A program made the translations under genes and the position numbers. 64,000 bases of DNA from Streptomyces wedmorensis (GTDB lineage: Bacteria; Actinomycetota; Actinomycetes; Streptomycetales; Streptomycetaceae), in contig NZ_JNWK01000015.1 of NCBI RefSeq assembly GCF_000716445.1, positions 1-64,000 of the forward strand. Reading direction: 5' to 3'. Under the pieces are notes generated by a model. It did not search any database and had not been told where the DNA came from. It worked only from the letters and a program-made list of their open reading frames with translations. Positions 26,937 through 37,322 of this stretch are shown one piece after another. Positions within the stretch are counted from its first letter, which is position 1, and each line of letters begins with the position of its first letter.

Positions 26937-27986
26937 TCAGCCGCCGTCGGGGTCCTTGCGGTCGAGGGCCGGGTGGGTGCCAGGGCTGGACTCGGTGAGG
27001 AGGTAGTCGGCGGCGGCGCGGTCCGTGACGAGGCTGGTGACGAGGCCGGAGCGGAGCACCGCGCCGATCGCCGCCGCCTTGCGCTGGCCGCCGGCGATCG
27101 CGACGACCTCGGGGATGCGGCGCAGCCGGTCCGCCTCGACGGTGATGCAGCGCTCGCCGAGGTCGCGGCCGACCCGCCGGCCCTCGGTGTCGAAGAGGTG
27201 GGCCGACATCTCGGCGGCGACGCCCAGGGAGGCGTAGTGGGCCCGCTCGGCGTCGGAGAGCATGTCGTGGACGGTCGAGATGCCCGGCTCCCAGGAGCCG
27301 ATGGAGACGCAGGCGACGGTCACCTTGTCGAAGTACTCGAAGGCGCGCGCGATGCCGGTCTGGCTGCGCAGGGCGGCCGCGGTCGCCGGGTCGGGGAGCA
27401 GCATGGGCGCGTAGATGGGGTGGGCCTCGCCGCCGGAGACCTGGGCGGCGCGCCGGACGGCCTCGACGGAGCCGCGCTCGGCGGTGCCGGCGTCGTACAC
27501 GCCGGTGAGCTGGACGACGGTGCAGGGCGGCAGCCGGTCGAGGGCCGCGGCCATGTGGATGGTGGAGCGGCCCCAGGCCAGGCCGAGGACGTCGCCCTCG
27601 GTGACCAGTTCGCCGAGGAGGTCGGCCGCGACCTCGCCGAGGTTCTCCGGGTCGGGCGACTCGTCGTCGCCCTCCGCCGGGGACTCGACGACGACGGCGT
27701 GGCGGAGCCCGTAGCGGGCGCGCAGCGCGTCGGAGCGCTCGGCGTCCAGCTCGGCCGGTACGCGGATCTCGATCCGTACGAGGTCGCGCTCCAGGGCGGT
27801 CTCCAGGACCCGGGCCACCTTGAAGCGGCTCACGCCGAACTCCTCGGCGATCTGGATCTTGGACTTGCCCTCGAGGTAGAAGCGGCGGGCCATGGCCGCC
27901 GCCTGCACCAGCTCCGCGGGGCCCATCCGCAGGGCTGACCGTCCCGCCGACATTCCCGCCACCGCGATCTCCTCACTGCTGTTCAC
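26937..27986 (-). CDS. SorC/DeoR-type sugar-binding transcriptional regulator
   Basis: A regulator of about 349 residues with an N-terminal helix-turn-helix (AAAMARRFYLEGKSKIQIAE then FGVSRFKVARVLETAL) and a C-terminal SorC sugar-phosphate-binding domain with GLAWGRSTIHMAAAL, VVQLTGVYDAG and AIAGGQRKAAAI. Such proteins bind phosphosugars and usually control carbohydrate genes; the neighbouring rpe makes pentose phosphates attractive but unproven. GTG 27986 gives the family N-terminus NSSEEIAVAGMSAG; ATG 27953 is an alternative that would place the upstream repeats fully in the promoter, and further starts up to 28013 are possible. It is probably autoregulated. Confidence 0.88.
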   Translation of the reverse strand: MNSSEEIAVAGMSAGRSALRMGPAELVQAAAMARRFYLEGKSKIQIAEEFGVSRFKVARVLETALERDLVRIEIRVPAELDAERSDALRARYGLRHAVVVESPAEGDDESPDPENLGEVAADLLGELVTEGDVLGLAWGRSTIHMAAALDRLPPCTVVQLTGVYDAGTAERGSVEAVRRAAQVSGGEAHPIYAPMLLPDPATAAALRSQTGIARAFEYFDKVTVACVSIGSWEPGISTVHDMLSDAERAHYASLGVAAEMSAHLFDTEGRRVGRDLGERCITVEADRLRRIPEVVAIAGGQRKAAAIGAVLRSGLVTSLVTDRAAADYLLTESSPGTHPALDRKDPDGG

Positions 27987-28030
27987 GTACCGCTGTTCAC
28001 GTACGGAAGTCACGTACCGATGCCGTTCAC
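27981..28030. promoter_or_regulatory. Direct repeats at the SorC start
   Basis: GTTCACGTAC occurs at 27981 and 27995 (14-base period), GTCACGTAC at 28009 and a partial GTTCAC at 28025. The regular spacing and place at or just before the regulator start suggest operator sites for the SorC protein. Confidence 0.5.
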
Positions 28031-28120
28031 ACTCTGGACTCGCCGTTCATCCTGTCAGATCCGGCGGCCCTTGATCAGTCCTGTCGGCGGCCCGATGGAC
28101 CCCGTTCATCCGCCGGAGGC

Positions 28121-28804
28121 TCAGTGGCCACACGCCCACGGGGCGGAGGCCGTCGCGGCCTCCGCGCGGGCCCGCAGCGAAGCGACGGCGGCGGCCGGGT
28201 CGGCCGCGCCGTACACCGCGGAACCCGCGACGAAGACGTCGGCGCCGGCCTCGGCGCACCGCTCGATGGTGGACTCGGCGACCCCGCCGTCGACCTGGAG
28301 CCACAGCTCCAGACCGTGCTTGGAGATCAGCTCCCGAGTACGGCGGATCTTGGGCAGCATGATGTCGAGGAACGCCTGGCCGCCGAAGCCGGGCTCGACG
28401 GTCATGATCAGCAGCATGTCGAGCTCGGGGAGCAGGTCCTCGTACGGCTCGATGGGCGTGGCCGGCTTGAGTGCCATCGAGGCGCGCGCGCCCTTGGCCC
28501 GGATCTCCCGCGCGAGTCGCACCGGAGCGGCGGCCGCCTCGACGTGGAAGGTCACCGACCCGGCGCCCGCCTCCACGTACTGCGGGGCCCAGCGGTCCGG
28601 GTCCTCGATCATCAGGTGGCAGTCGAGCGGCGTGTCCGTCGCCCTGGCCAGGGACTCCACGATCGGCACGCCCAGCGTCAGGTTGGGCACGAAGTGGTTG
28701 TCCATCACGTCGACGTGCAGCCAGTCGGCACCGCCGACGGCCTTCGCCTCATCGGCGAGCCGGGCGAAGTCCGCGGACAGGATGCTGGGGTTGATCTGCG
28801 CCAT
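28121..28804 (-). CDS. rpe: Ribulose-phosphate 3-epimerase
   Basis: Interconverts ribulose 5-phosphate and xylulose 5-phosphate in the pentose phosphate pathway. The 227-residue TIM barrel shows [15 protein letters not shown] at the N-terminus, the metal-binding [18 protein letters not shown] and [11 protein letters not shown] near the phosphate site. ATG 28804 matches the family start ([12 protein letters not shown]). It lies 120 bases after rsmB, and a DasR-like palindrome sits 57 bases upstream. The extra 60 codons that are open upstream show no conservation signal. Confidence 0.97.
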   Translation of the reverse strand: MAQINPSILSADFARLADEAKAVGGADWLHVDVMDNHFVPNLTLGVPIVESLARATDTPLDCHLMIEDPDRWAPQYVEAGAGSVTFHVEAAAAPVRLAREIRAKGARASMALKPATPIEPYEDLLPELDMLLIMTVEPGFGGQAFLDIMLPKIRRTRELISKHGLELWLQVDGGVAESTIERCAEAGADVFVAGSAVYGAADPAAAVASLRARAEAATASAPWACGH

Positions 28805-28858
28805 GTGCCAAGCCTCCCACGTTCTTGGGTACTTCTTTGCCGCTGAGCGGTTTCGGTT

Positions 28859-28872
28859 CCGGTCCAGACCAA
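28859..28872. promoter_or_regulatory. DasR-like palindrome upstream of rpe
   Basis: CCGGTCCAGACCAA resembles the DasR response element core TGGTCTAGACCA, with arms GGTC and GACC intact and one outer arm base plus one centre base altered. It is 55-68 bases upstream of the rpe ATG. No binding evidence is available. Confidence 0.35.
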
Positions 28873-28923
28873 TTTCGGTACGAAACGACGAGCCACGGAC
28901 CGGGACGGACCGGGAGATTGCGG

Positions 28924-30336
28924 TCAGGCGGTACGGCGCAGCAGTGCCAGGTACATGGCGTCCGTACCGTGCAGATGCGGCCACAGCTGTACGTCCGGGC
29001 CGTCACCGAGGGCCGGGACGCCGGGCAGCAGCGGGCGGGCGTCGATCAGTTCGGCGCCGCCGACCTTCTTCAGGACGTCGTCGACGACCACCCGGGTCTC
29101 CGCCAGATGCGGCGAGCAGGTCGCGTACCCCACCACTCCCCCGACGCGCACGGCGCTCAGCGCCTCGGTCAGCAGCGCGCGCTGGAGCGGGGCGAAGCCG
29201 TCCAGGTCCTCGGGGCGGCGGCGCCAGCGGGCCTCCGGGCGGCGGCGCAGGGCACCGAGGCCCGAGCAGGGCACGTCCATCAGGACCCGGTCGAAGGACC
29301 CGGGGCGCCACGGCGGCCGGGTGCCGTCCGCCGCGATCACCTGGTACGGCCCCGGGTTGCCGGCGAGCGCGCGCTCGACGAGCCGGGCGCGGTGCGGCTG
29401 CTTCTCGGAGGCGAGCAGCGCGGCGCCGCGCTCGGAGGCCAGCGCGGCCAGCAGCGCGGCCTTGCCGCCGGGTCCCGCGCAGCCGTCGAGCCAGCGGGTG
29501 TCGGAGCCTTCCAGGGGCGCGTTCGCCAGGGCGATCGCGACGAGCTGGCTGCCCTCGTCCTGGACGCCGGCGCGGCCCTCCTTCACCGCCTCGATGGCGC
29601 CGGGCTCGCCGCCCTCGGCCATCCGGAGGGCGTACGGGGACCAGCGGCCCGGCAGCGTCTCGGTGGCCGCCGCGAGCTCGTCGGCCGTGGCGCGGCCGGG
29701 GCGGGCGACGAGGGTGACCTCGGGACGCTCGTTGTCGGCCTCCAGGAGGTCCTCGATGCCGGCGCGGCCGCCGCCGAGGGAGTCCCAGAGCGCCGAGACG
29801 ACCCAGCGGGGGTGCGAGTGGACGACGGCGAGGTGGTCCTCGGGGTCCTGGTCGTACGGCGGGGCGACCTGCGCCACCCAGGCGTCGAGGTCCTGCTGCG
29901 AGATCTTCCGCAGCACGGCGTTCACGAACTTGGCCCGGCCGTCGCCGAGCACCACGCGGGCCAGCTCGACGCTCGCGGAGACGGCGGCGTGCGTCGGGAT
30001 CCGGGTGCCCAGGAGCTGGTGGGCGCCGAGCGCGAGGACGTCGAGGACGGGCGGGTCGACCTCCCGCAGCGGCCGGTCGATGCACGCCGAGATGATCGCG
30101 TCGTACGTGCCCTGGCGCCGCAGCGTCCCGTATACGAGCTCGGTCGCCAGCGCCGCGTCCCGGCCGTCGAAGTCGCCCTTCTCCCGGGCCTTCCTCAGCA
30201 GCGGCGGCAGCACCAGGTTCGCGTAGGCGTCCCGCTCGTCCACCGCCCTCAGCGCCTCGAAGGCCAGCATCCGGACCGGGTCCTTCTGGGGCCTCCGGTA
30301 GGGCTTGTGGGGACGGCGACGTGCCTGCTCGCTCAA
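28924..30336 (-). CDS. rsmB: 16S rRNA (cytosine-967-C5)-methyltransferase
   Basis: A 470-residue m5C methyltransferase of the Sun/Fmu family. The N-terminal NusB-like RNA-binding domain (about 15-150; [19 protein letters not shown]) precedes a SAM-dependent Rossmann domain: [31 protein letters not shown] (SAM), [15 protein letters not shown] (motif IV) and [11 protein letters not shown] (motif VI, catalytic Cys). It modifies a helix-31 cytosine of 16S rRNA. TTG 30336 preceded by GGAG gives the family N-terminus [18 protein letters not shown] 30372 is an alternative with a weaker site. A 15-bp hairpin separates it from fmt upstream. Confidence 0.95.
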   Translation of the reverse strand: MSEQARRRPHKPYRRPQKDPVRMLAFEALRAVDERDAYANLVLPPLLRKAREKGDFDGRDAALATELVYGTLRRQGTYDAIISACIDRPLREVDPPVLDVLALGAHQLLGTRIPTHAAVSASVELARVVLGDGRAKFVNAVLRKISQQDLDAWVAQVAPPYDQDPEDHLAVVHSHPRWVVSALWDSLGGGRAGIEDLLEADNERPEVTLVARPGRATADELAAATETLPGRWSPYALRMAEGGEPGAIEAVKEGRAGVQDEGSQLVAIALANAPLEGSDTRWLDGCAGPGGKAALLAALASERGAALLASEKQPHRARLVERALAGNPGPYQVIAADGTRPPWRPGSFDRVLMDVPCSGLGALRRRPEARWRRRPEDLDGFAPLQRALLTEALSAVRVGGVVGYATCSPHLAETRVVVDDVLKKVGGAELIDARPLLPGVPALGDGPDVQLWPHLHGTDAMYLALLRRTA

Positions 30337-30450
30337 AGGTGCTCCGCGTGACGAAATGACGAGGTCGAACATGCCGGCCCTGAAGCGGCCGGTCCCACCA
30401 AGCCTACGTCCGCCGTCTCCCCGGCCGCGCCACAGGCCTGGGGGCCTGCC

Positions 30451-30485
30451 CGGTCGGGCCGGGCGTCGCGCGCCCGGCCCGACCG
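30451..30485 (-). terminator. Terminator after fmt
   Basis: Perfect 15-bp stem (CGGTCGGGCCGGGCG and its complement) with a 5-base loop, 12 bases beyond the fmt stop, so rsmB probably has its own promoter. Confidence 0.75.
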
Positions 30486-30496
30486 GTGGGACGCCG

Positions 30497-31429
30497 TCAC
30501 GCGCCCAGGCGCTCGCCCGCGGCGATGCGGACGCCTCGGGCCCAGTCCGCGGCCTTCATCGGCTTCTTGCCCTGGGGCTGGACCCAGAGCAGTTCGACGG
30601 CGTGGGAGCCGGTGCCGGCGTAGACGTTGTTCTTGCCGACGGAGAGCTCGCCGGGGGCGAGGTCGGTGCGGTCCGGGAGGGGGGCGACCTGGATGAGCTT
30701 GAGGCGCTCGCCGCGGAAGACGGTCCAGGCACCGGGTGCGGGGGTGCAGCCGCGGACCACCCGGTCCACCCGCATGGCGGGGACGGCGAAGTCGACGTGG
30801 GCGTCCTCGACCTGGATCTTGGGGGCGAGGGTGATGCCCTCGACGGGCTGCGGGACGGCGTGCAGGGCGCCGTCCTCGATGCCGTCCATGGTCGCGGCGA
30901 GGAGTCCGGCGCCCGCGAAGGCGAGCCGGGTCAGCAGGTCGCCGCTGGTGTCGGTGGGACGGATGTCCTCGGTGACGACGCCGTAGACCGGGCCCGAGTC
31001 GAGGCCCTCCTCGATCAGGAAGGTGGACGCTCCGGTCACCTCGTCGCCGGACATCAGGGAGTGCTGCACGGGGGCGGCGCCGCGCCACGCGGGCAGCAGC
31101 GAGAAGTGCAGGTTGACCCAGCCCCGGGCGGGGATGTCGAGGGCGACCTTGGGCAGCAGCGCGCCGTAGGCGACGACCGGGCAGCAGTCCGGCGCGATCT
31201 CCCGCAGCCGGGCGAGGAACTCCTCGTCGCGGGGCCTGGCCGGCTTCAGGACCTCGATCCCGGCCTCCTCCGCCCGCTGGGCCACCGGGCTGGCGACGAG
31301 CCGCCGGCCGCGTCCCGCCGGGGCGTCCGGCCGGGTGAGCACGGCCGCCACCTCGTGCCGGCCGGAGGCGAGCAGGGCGTCCAGTGCGGGTACGGCGACC
31401 TCGGGGGTGCCTGCGAAGACGAGCTTCAT
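30497..31429 (-). CDS. fmt: Methionyl-tRNA formyltransferase
   Basis: Formylates initiator Met-tRNA using 10-formyl-tetrahydrofolate. At 310 residues it has normal length. [20 protein letters not shown] is the family N-terminus, [20 protein letters not shown] holds the catalytic HxSLLP motif, and [20 protein letters not shown] follows. The C-terminal OB-like tRNA-binding domain starts at about residue 205. It is usually paired with def, which is not here. An unusually long hairpin lies 53-106 bases upstream of the ATG, and the divergent neighbour is a small helix-turn-helix protein. Confidence 0.97.
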   Translation of the reverse strand: MKLVFAGTPEVAVPALDALLASGRHEVAAVLTRPDAPAGRGRRLVASPVAQRAEEAGIEVLKPARPRDEEFLARLREIAPDCCPVVAYGALLPKVALDIPARGWVNLHFSLLPAWRGAAPVQHSLMSGDEVTGASTFLIEEGLDSGPVYGVVTEDIRPTDTSGDLLTRLAFAGAGLLAATMDGIEDGALHAVPQPVEGITLAPKIQVEDAHVDFAVPAMRVDRVVRGCTPAPGAWTVFRGERLKLIQVAPLPDRTDLAPGELSVGKNNVYAGTGSHAVELLWVQPQGKKPMKAADWARGVRIAAGERLGA

Positions 31430-31481
31430 GAGTGGCGACTGCCTGTCTCTCCGGGGGCTTTACGAGCAGCGCACCAGTCTA

Positions 31482-31535
31482 GGGGGTGTCCTGTCGGTCG
31501 GCCCGGGCTCACGGCCTGACCGACGGGACACCCCC
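31482..31535. terminator. Long hairpin between divergent fmt and HTH genes
   Basis: An 18-base stem (GGGGGTGTCCTGTCGGTC pairing with GACCGACGGGACACCCCC, one G-U in RNA) with an 18-base loop. Because it lies between divergent genes it is not an ordinary gene-end terminator; it could insulate the two promoters or act in the fmt leader. Confidence 0.5.
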
Positions 31536-31631
31536 CGGCCTCCCGTGACGAAGGGGGCGTACGTGAGCACGAGCGCCCCGCGCATATGCGTGTACGCCCC
31601 CGCAGCGTGACCCAACTCCGGGTGGCGCGTT

Positions 31632-31649
31632 GGTCAAGAGAGATTGACC
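31632..31649. promoter_or_regulatory. Candidate operator upstream of the HTH gene
   Basis: Inverted repeat GGTCAA-N6-TTGACC, with a second inverted pair CGGGTCG (31654-31660) and CGACCCG (31673-31679) directly after it, all within 80 bases upstream of the ATG at 31711. Position fits autoregulation by the encoded protein. Confidence 0.4.
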
Positions 31650-31710
31650 GAATCGGGTCGCCGTTCCCCCCGCGACCCGCCCCTTACACGCCGGTTCGAG
31701 AGGCTTTCAC

Positions 31711-32229
31711 ATGGCCGACCACGCAACCCACGACGCCCAAGCCCGGGCGAGTCTGCACCTGTTGGTGCGGGACATCGAGCGGGTCCGGCGGCAGGTGGAC
31801 GCACTGCGCACGCTCACGGCCCAGCTGGGCAATGTCTACCGCCCTCGCCGCTCCGGCCCGTCGACGGGCTTCGTCGTCTACGGGCGCGCGCCCGCCCCCA
31901 CCGTACGGCTCGCCCAGGAGCTGCGGGACAGCGTCGAGACCCTGGTGACCGCGGCGGTCGACTTCGACCGCTCGCTCGGGTTCTCGTGGGACGCGGTCGG
32001 TTCCGCGCTCGGAGTCACCAAGCAGGCCGTCCACCGCCGCTACGGCGCCCGGCGCGCACCCCAGCAGGGCGTCGCCGTCGACCAGGACCACGCCGTGGAG
32101 CCGGGCGTGACCCGCACGCTCCCCGCGGTACCGGCCGCACGCTCGATGCCCCCGCAGCCCACCTCGGGCAGCGCCACGCTCCGCGAGGACCCCCGCCCGC
32201 CCGCCTTCCCCGGCCTCCGCAACGGCTGA
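31711..32229 (+). CDS. Small protein with a helix-turn-helix-like segment, function unknown
   Basis: A 172-residue protein. The N-terminal third ([20 protein letters not shown]) is predicted helical and possibly coiled. The segment [20 protein letters not shown] at about residues 90-109 reads as a helix-turn-helix of the kind found in sigma-like and phage regulators. The C-terminal 50 residues are Pro/Ala-rich and probably disordered. No enzyme motif is seen. ATG 31711 follows GAGAGGC. It is transcribed against fmt and priA and ends at a hairpin shared with priA. I recognise it only as a conserved actinomycete hypothetical. Confidence 0.75.
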   Translation: MADHATHDAQARASLHLLVRDIERVRRQVDALRTLTAQLGNVYRPRRSGPSTGFVVYGRAPAPTVRLAQELRDSVETLVTAAVDFDRSLGFSWDAVGSALGVTKQAVHRRYGARRAPQQGVAVDQDHAVEPGVTRTLPAVPAARSMPPQPTSGSATLREDPRPPAFPGLRNG

Positions 32230-32241
32230 CCTGTCCGATCC

Positions 32242-32280
32242 CGACGGCCGCCCGCCCCGCACAGGGGGCGGGCGCCGTCG
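32242..32280. terminator. Terminator between convergent HTH and priA genes
   Basis: A 16-bp stem with one bulged C (CGACGGCCGCCCGCCCC pairing with GGGGCGGGCGCCGTCG) and a 6-base loop, 12 bases from one stop and 15 from the other. Confidence 0.7.
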
Positions 32281-32295
32281 CCGTCCGGGCGCCGT

Positions 32296-34425
32296 TCAGC
32301 CGATGTCCGGCGGGTCGACGCGGATCCGGACCGGCTCCCCGCCGCCGCGCGCCATGCGGGCGGCCCTCGCCTGCTTGAGCGCGGCCGCCAGGGCCGCGCC
32401 GCTCCCCGGCGGGACCCGGACCAGGGCCCTGTCCCACTGCTCGCCCGGCGGCGGGTCACCCGGCCTGCGGGGCCCGCCGGGACGGACGACGGGCAGCGGC
32501 ACCGGGCCGAGGATCTCGGCGTCCGCGGGAAGCCCGGCCGCGGCCAGGAACCCTTCGACGGCCTCGGGCGGGCCGCTCACCGCGGCCATCCGGGAGACCG
32601 GCGGGAAGCCCAGCTCCGCCCGCTCTGCCAGCTCGCGCTGCGCGTGCCCGACCGGGTCCCAGCGGACCAGCGCCTGGACGGGCCGGAGCGTCGGCTCGGC
32701 GACCACCACGACCGTGCCGCCCTCCGCCTGGCCCCGCACCAGCGAGGCCGCGTCGATCCAGCGGCGCAGCGCCTCCTCCCCGGCCCGCAGGTCGGGGCGG
32801 CCGAGCATGGCCCAGCCGTCGAGGAGCAGCGCCGCCGCGTAGCCGCCGTCGGCGACCGGTTCGGCGCCGGGGGTCGAGACGACGAGGGCGGGACGCCCGG
32901 GCACGCTGTCCAGGACGTGGTCGCGTCCGGAGGTCCGTACGGGAACGGCCGGGAACGCCCGGCCCAGCTCCTCCGCCGTCCGCCGCGCGCCCACGATCCG
33001 GGCCCGCAGCCGGTTCGACCCGCACGCCACGCAGTGCCAGTCGGGCGCGCCCCGGCCGCACCAGCCGCACCGGAGCTCCTGCTGCTCGGGTGCCTCCAGG
33101 GGCCCTGCGCAGTGGCGGCAGCGGGCGGGCGTCCGGCACCGCTCGCAGGCGAGCTTCGGCACGTATCCCCGCCGGGGCACCTGGACGAGCACCGGGCCGG
33201 TCTTGAGTCCTTCCCGCACGGCCTGCCAGGCGAGCGAGGGCAGCCGGGCCGCGCGCGCGGCCTCGTCGCGAGCGAGGTCGCCGTCGCCGACGGTCCGGAT
33301 CAGCGGGGCGGCCTTGCGGACCTGTTCGCGGCCGGCGGTCAGCGCCTTGGCCCAGCCGGACTCGACGAGCTGGGCAGCCTCGACGGTGCAGCTGGTGCCG
33401 CCGAGCAGGAAGGCGCACCGGTCGTGACCGGCGCGCAGGACGAGGACCTCGCGCGCGTGGGGCTGGGGGGCGTGCGGTTCGCTGTGGCTGCCGTCGCCGT
33501 CGTCCCAGATGACGACGAGCCCGAGGTCCCGGACGGGGGCGAACATGGCGGCCCGGGTGCCGACGACCGCCCGCACCGCTCCGCGCCGCACGGCCAGCCA
33601 CTGGGCGTACCGCTTCTCCGGTCCGGCCTCGGCGGTCAGCAGCGCGTGCCGCCCCTCCCCCAGGACGTCGCTCAGCGCCGCGTCGACCCTCGCCGCGGCC
33701 CGGCCGTCGGGGACGACGACGAGCGCGCCCCGGCCCGAGGCCAGGGTCGCGGCGACGGCCCGGGCGATCTCATCCGCCCAGTACGGCCCCGGGAGCGCGT
33801 TCCACACGGCCCGGGGCGCCCCGCCGCGGGCCAGCGAGTCGAGGAACGCGGTCCCCCGCTCGTACCGCGTCCAGCTCCCCGGCTCCGGCGGCCCCGGTGG
33901 CGGGAGCGGCGCCGGGGAGGGGCGGCCTTCGGCGCGGGCGCTGCGGGGCGGCACGGCGAGCTGGAGCACGTCCGCGAGGCTTCCCGCGTACCGGTCGGCG
34001 ACGGCGCGGGCGAGGCCGAGCTGCTCGGGGCCGAGGACCGGTTCGGGCGAGACGACGTCGGCGAGCGCGGCCAGCGGTCCCGAGTAGTCCGAGGTGGCCC
34101 GGCGCTCGACGAGGAAGCCGTCGATCAGCCGGCCGCCCTCCCGTCGACCGTTCTTGACCTGGTGCGCCCCGGCCCCGAAACGCACCCGCACCCGGACCCC
34201 GGGCCGTGCCGCCTCGTCCAGTTCCTCGGGCACGGCGTAGTCGAAGAACTGGTCGAGGTGGAGCGCCCCCTTGTTCACCACGACCCTGGCGACGGGCAGC
34301 TCCTTCGCCAGCGCGGCCCCGCGCCAGGTCCGCGGCTTGGCCCGCGGCACCTTCGCCGTCCGGACGGTCTCCCGAATGAGCGCGAGCTGCTCGGGTTCGT
34401 CGGACTTCTCGTTCTCGCTGCTCAC
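32296..34425 (-). CDS. priA: PriA-like primosomal protein lacking helicase motifs
   Basis: A 709-residue homologue of the replication-restart protein PriA. The N-terminal DNA-binding domain (ARVVVNKGALHLDQFFDYAVP) and the zinc cluster (CERCRTPARCRHC, then LRCGWCGRGAPDWHCVACGS) are intact. The ATPase is not: where Walker A should read GxTGSGKT the protein has ALPGPYWADEIA, and the DEEH box is VVIWDDGDGSH. Actinobacterial PriA proteins are known to share this loss, so it probably acts as a DNA-binding platform without unwinding. GTG 34425 is chosen (SSENEKSDEP); ATG 34479 lies in the metK terminator and is unlikely. Confidence 0.9.
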   Translation of the reverse strand: MSSENEKSDEPEQLALIRETVRTAKVPRAKPRTWRGAALAKELPVARVVVNKGALHLDQFFDYAVPEELDEAARPGVRVRVRFGAGAHQVKNGRREGGRLIDGFLVERRATSDYSGPLAALADVVSPEPVLGPEQLGLARAVADRYAGSLADVLQLAVPPRSARAEGRPSPAPLPPPGPPEPGSWTRYERGTAFLDSLARGGAPRAVWNALPGPYWADEIARAVAATLASGRGALVVVPDGRAAARVDAALSDVLGEGRHALLTAEAGPEKRYAQWLAVRRGAVRAVVGTRAAMFAPVRDLGLVVIWDDGDGSHSEPHAPQPHAREVLVLRAGHDRCAFLLGGTSCTVEAAQLVESGWAKALTAGREQVRKAAPLIRTVGDGDLARDEAARAARLPSLAWQAVREGLKTGPVLVQVPRRGYVPKLACERCRTPARCRHCAGPLEAPEQQELRCGWCGRGAPDWHCVACGSNRLRARIVGARRTAEELGRAFPAVPVRTSGRDHVLDSVPGRPALVVSTPGAEPVADGGYAAALLLDGWAMLGRPDLRAGEEALRRWIDAASLVRGQAEGGTVVVVAEPTLRPVQALVRWDPVGHAQRELAERAELGFPPVSRMAAVSGPPEAVEGFLAAAGLPADAEILGPVPLPVVRPGGPRRPGDPPPGEQWDRALVRVPPGSGAALAAALKQARAARMARGGGEPVRIRVDPPDIG

Positions 34426-34465
34426 AGCCCCATACCTACCAGACGCCACCGACAGCCGGGCATGG

Positions 34466-34503
34466 CCGAAGCCCGGCACCCCTTCGGGGGTACCGGGCTT
34501 CGG
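34466..34503 (-). terminator. metK terminator
   Basis: A 17-bp stem with a single C/A mismatch capped by a TTCG tetraloop (arms CGAAGCCCGGCACCCC and GGGGTACCGGGCTTCG plus one further outer pair). It begins 15 bases beyond the metK stop, just upstream of the priA start. Confidence 0.8.
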
Positions 34504-34517
34504 TCGCGTACGCGCGA

Positions 34518-35726
<1,209 letters not shown>

Positions 35727-35990
35727 AACGCTCCCTGGGGTTGCAGCGGCTGCTGGCTACTCGTGACGCGGACCGGCAGGGGGCTGCGCCCCGCGACGTT
35801 CCACGAACAGTCTATCGGTCGTGGTCGGGCTATGGACCAGGTGTCTCGACAGACGAATGGCACAGGAGCCGTGGAACCGGCCTCCTGCGAGGCGAAGATC
35901 ACCCTTTCGGTGGGACGTAGATCACTCGCGACCCGGCGTTTCTCGCCTCCGGTGCGTCACCCACGGCCCGCCGAGGGACGGCAAAGCCTG

Positions 35991-37211
35991 TCAGGTCACA
36001 GCCCGGAGTCGCGGCAGGACGAGGTCCCAGACCGTCTCGGCGAGCGCTTCCTTCGGCCCGTACGGCACGGGGGTCTCGGCGCCGTCCGCGGCGAGGACGA
36101 CCGCCTCGTTCTCCTCGGACCCGAACGTCTTGCGCTCCCCCACCTCGTTGACCACGAGCAGGTCGCAGCCCTTACGGCGGAGCTTCGCGCGTCCGTTGGC
36201 GAGGACGTCGTCGGTCTCCGCGGCGAAGCCGACGACCACCTGGCCGGGCAGCGCGCGGTCGGCGGACAGCTCGGCGAGGATGTCGGGGTTGCGGACGAGC
36301 TCCACGGTGGGGGCGCCGCCGTCGTCCTTCTTCTTGATCTTCCCGGCGGCGTAGACGGCCGGGCGGAAGTCGGCCACGGCCGCGGCCATCACCACGGCGT
36401 CGGCGTCCGCTGCGGCCTTCAGCACGGCCTCGCGGAGCTGGACGGCGGTGCCGACGTGGACCACGTCGACGCCGGCCGGGTCCGGGATGCCGGTGTTGGC
36501 CTCGACCAGGGTCACCCGGGCGCCACGGGCCACGGCCGCCTTGGCGAGCGCGTAGCCCTGCTTGCCGGAGGAGCGGTTGCCCAGGTAGCGCACGGGGTCG
36601 AGGGGCTCACGGGTGCCGCCCGCGCTGACCACGACGTGCCGGCCGGCCAGGTCGGGGGCGGTGACGCCGCGCGCGAGGATCCGCCGGCAGACCTCGAAGA
36701 TCTCCGCGGGGTCGGGCAGCCGGCCCTTGCCGGTGTCGACGCCGGTGAGGCGGCCGACCGCGGGCTCGATGACGACGGCGCCGCGGCGGCGGAGGGTGGC
36801 CACGTTCTCCTGGGTCGCCGGGTGCTCCCACATCTCGGTGTGCATGGCGGGGGCGAAGACGACCGGACAGCGCGCGGTGAGCAGCGTGTTGGTGAGGAGG
36901 TCGTCGGCGAGGCCGTGGGCCGCCTTGGCCAGCATGTCGGCGGTGGCGGGGGCGACGACGACGAGGTCGGCGGCCTGGCCGATCCGGACGTGCGGCACCT
37001 CGTGGACGGACTCCCACACCTCGCTCGAGACCGGGTTGCCGGAGAGCGCGGACCAGGTGGCCGCCCCGACGAAGTGCAGCGCGGAGTCGGTCGGCACGAC
37101 CCTGACGTCGTGGCCCGATTCGGTGAGCCGACGCAGCAGCTCGCACGCCTTGTAGGCGGCGATGCCGCCGCTGACCCCCAGAACGACCTTCGGCTCGGCC
37201 ACGACTTCCAC
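35991..37211 (-). CDS. coaBC: Phosphopantothenoylcysteine synthetase/decarboxylase
   Basis: A 406-residue bifunctional enzyme of coenzyme A synthesis. The N-terminal CoaC half (about 1-180) is an FMN-dependent decarboxylase with LGVSGGIAAYKACELLRRL and the APAMHTEMWEHPATQENV segment. The C-terminal CoaB half (about 185-406) adds cysteine to phosphopantothenate and shows GGTREPLDPVRYLGNRSSGK and DLLVVNEVGE. GTG 37211 follows GGGGAG with correct spacing. The gene lies after rpoZ and its terminator, and 264 bases before metK. Confidence 0.97.
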   Translation of the reverse strand: MEVVAEPKVVLGVSGGIAAYKACELLRRLTESGHDVRVVPTDSALHFVGAATWSALSGNPVSSEVWESVHEVPHVRIGQAADLVVVAPATADMLAKAAHGLADDLLTNTLLTARCPVVFAPAMHTEMWEHPATQENVATLRRRGAVVIEPAVGRLTGVDTGKGRLPDPAEIFEVCRRILARGVTAPDLAGRHVVVSAGGTREPLDPVRYLGNRSSGKQGYALAKAAVARGARVTLVEANTGIPDPAGVDVVHVGTAVQLREAVLKAAADADAVVMAAAVADFRPAVYAAGKIKKKDDGGAPTVELVRNPDILAELSADRALPGQVVVGFAAETDDVLANGRAKLRRKGCDLLVVNEVGERKTFGSEENEAVVLAADGAETPVPYGPKEALAETVWDLVLPRLRAVT

Positions 37212-37260
37212 GACTCCCCGCACTCGGACGCGCACTCGGATGCGTACGACTCCATGAGAC

Positions 37261-37299
37261 ACCACAGGCCCGGCGGATGTTCCGCCGGGCCTGTGGTGA
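37261..37299 (-). terminator. rpoZ terminator
   Basis: Perfect 18-bp stem (CACCACAGGCCCGGCGGA and its complement) with a 3-base loop, 23 bases beyond the rpoZ stop and 49 before the coaBC start. Confidence 0.85.
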
Positions 37300-37322
37300 C
37301 AAGCGTTACAAGCGATACGTGC

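Noticed and set aside
35727..35990. Possible SAM riboswitch before metK
   Set aside because: None of the conserved SAM riboswitch blocks could be found; only short weak hairpins and a possible -10 are present.
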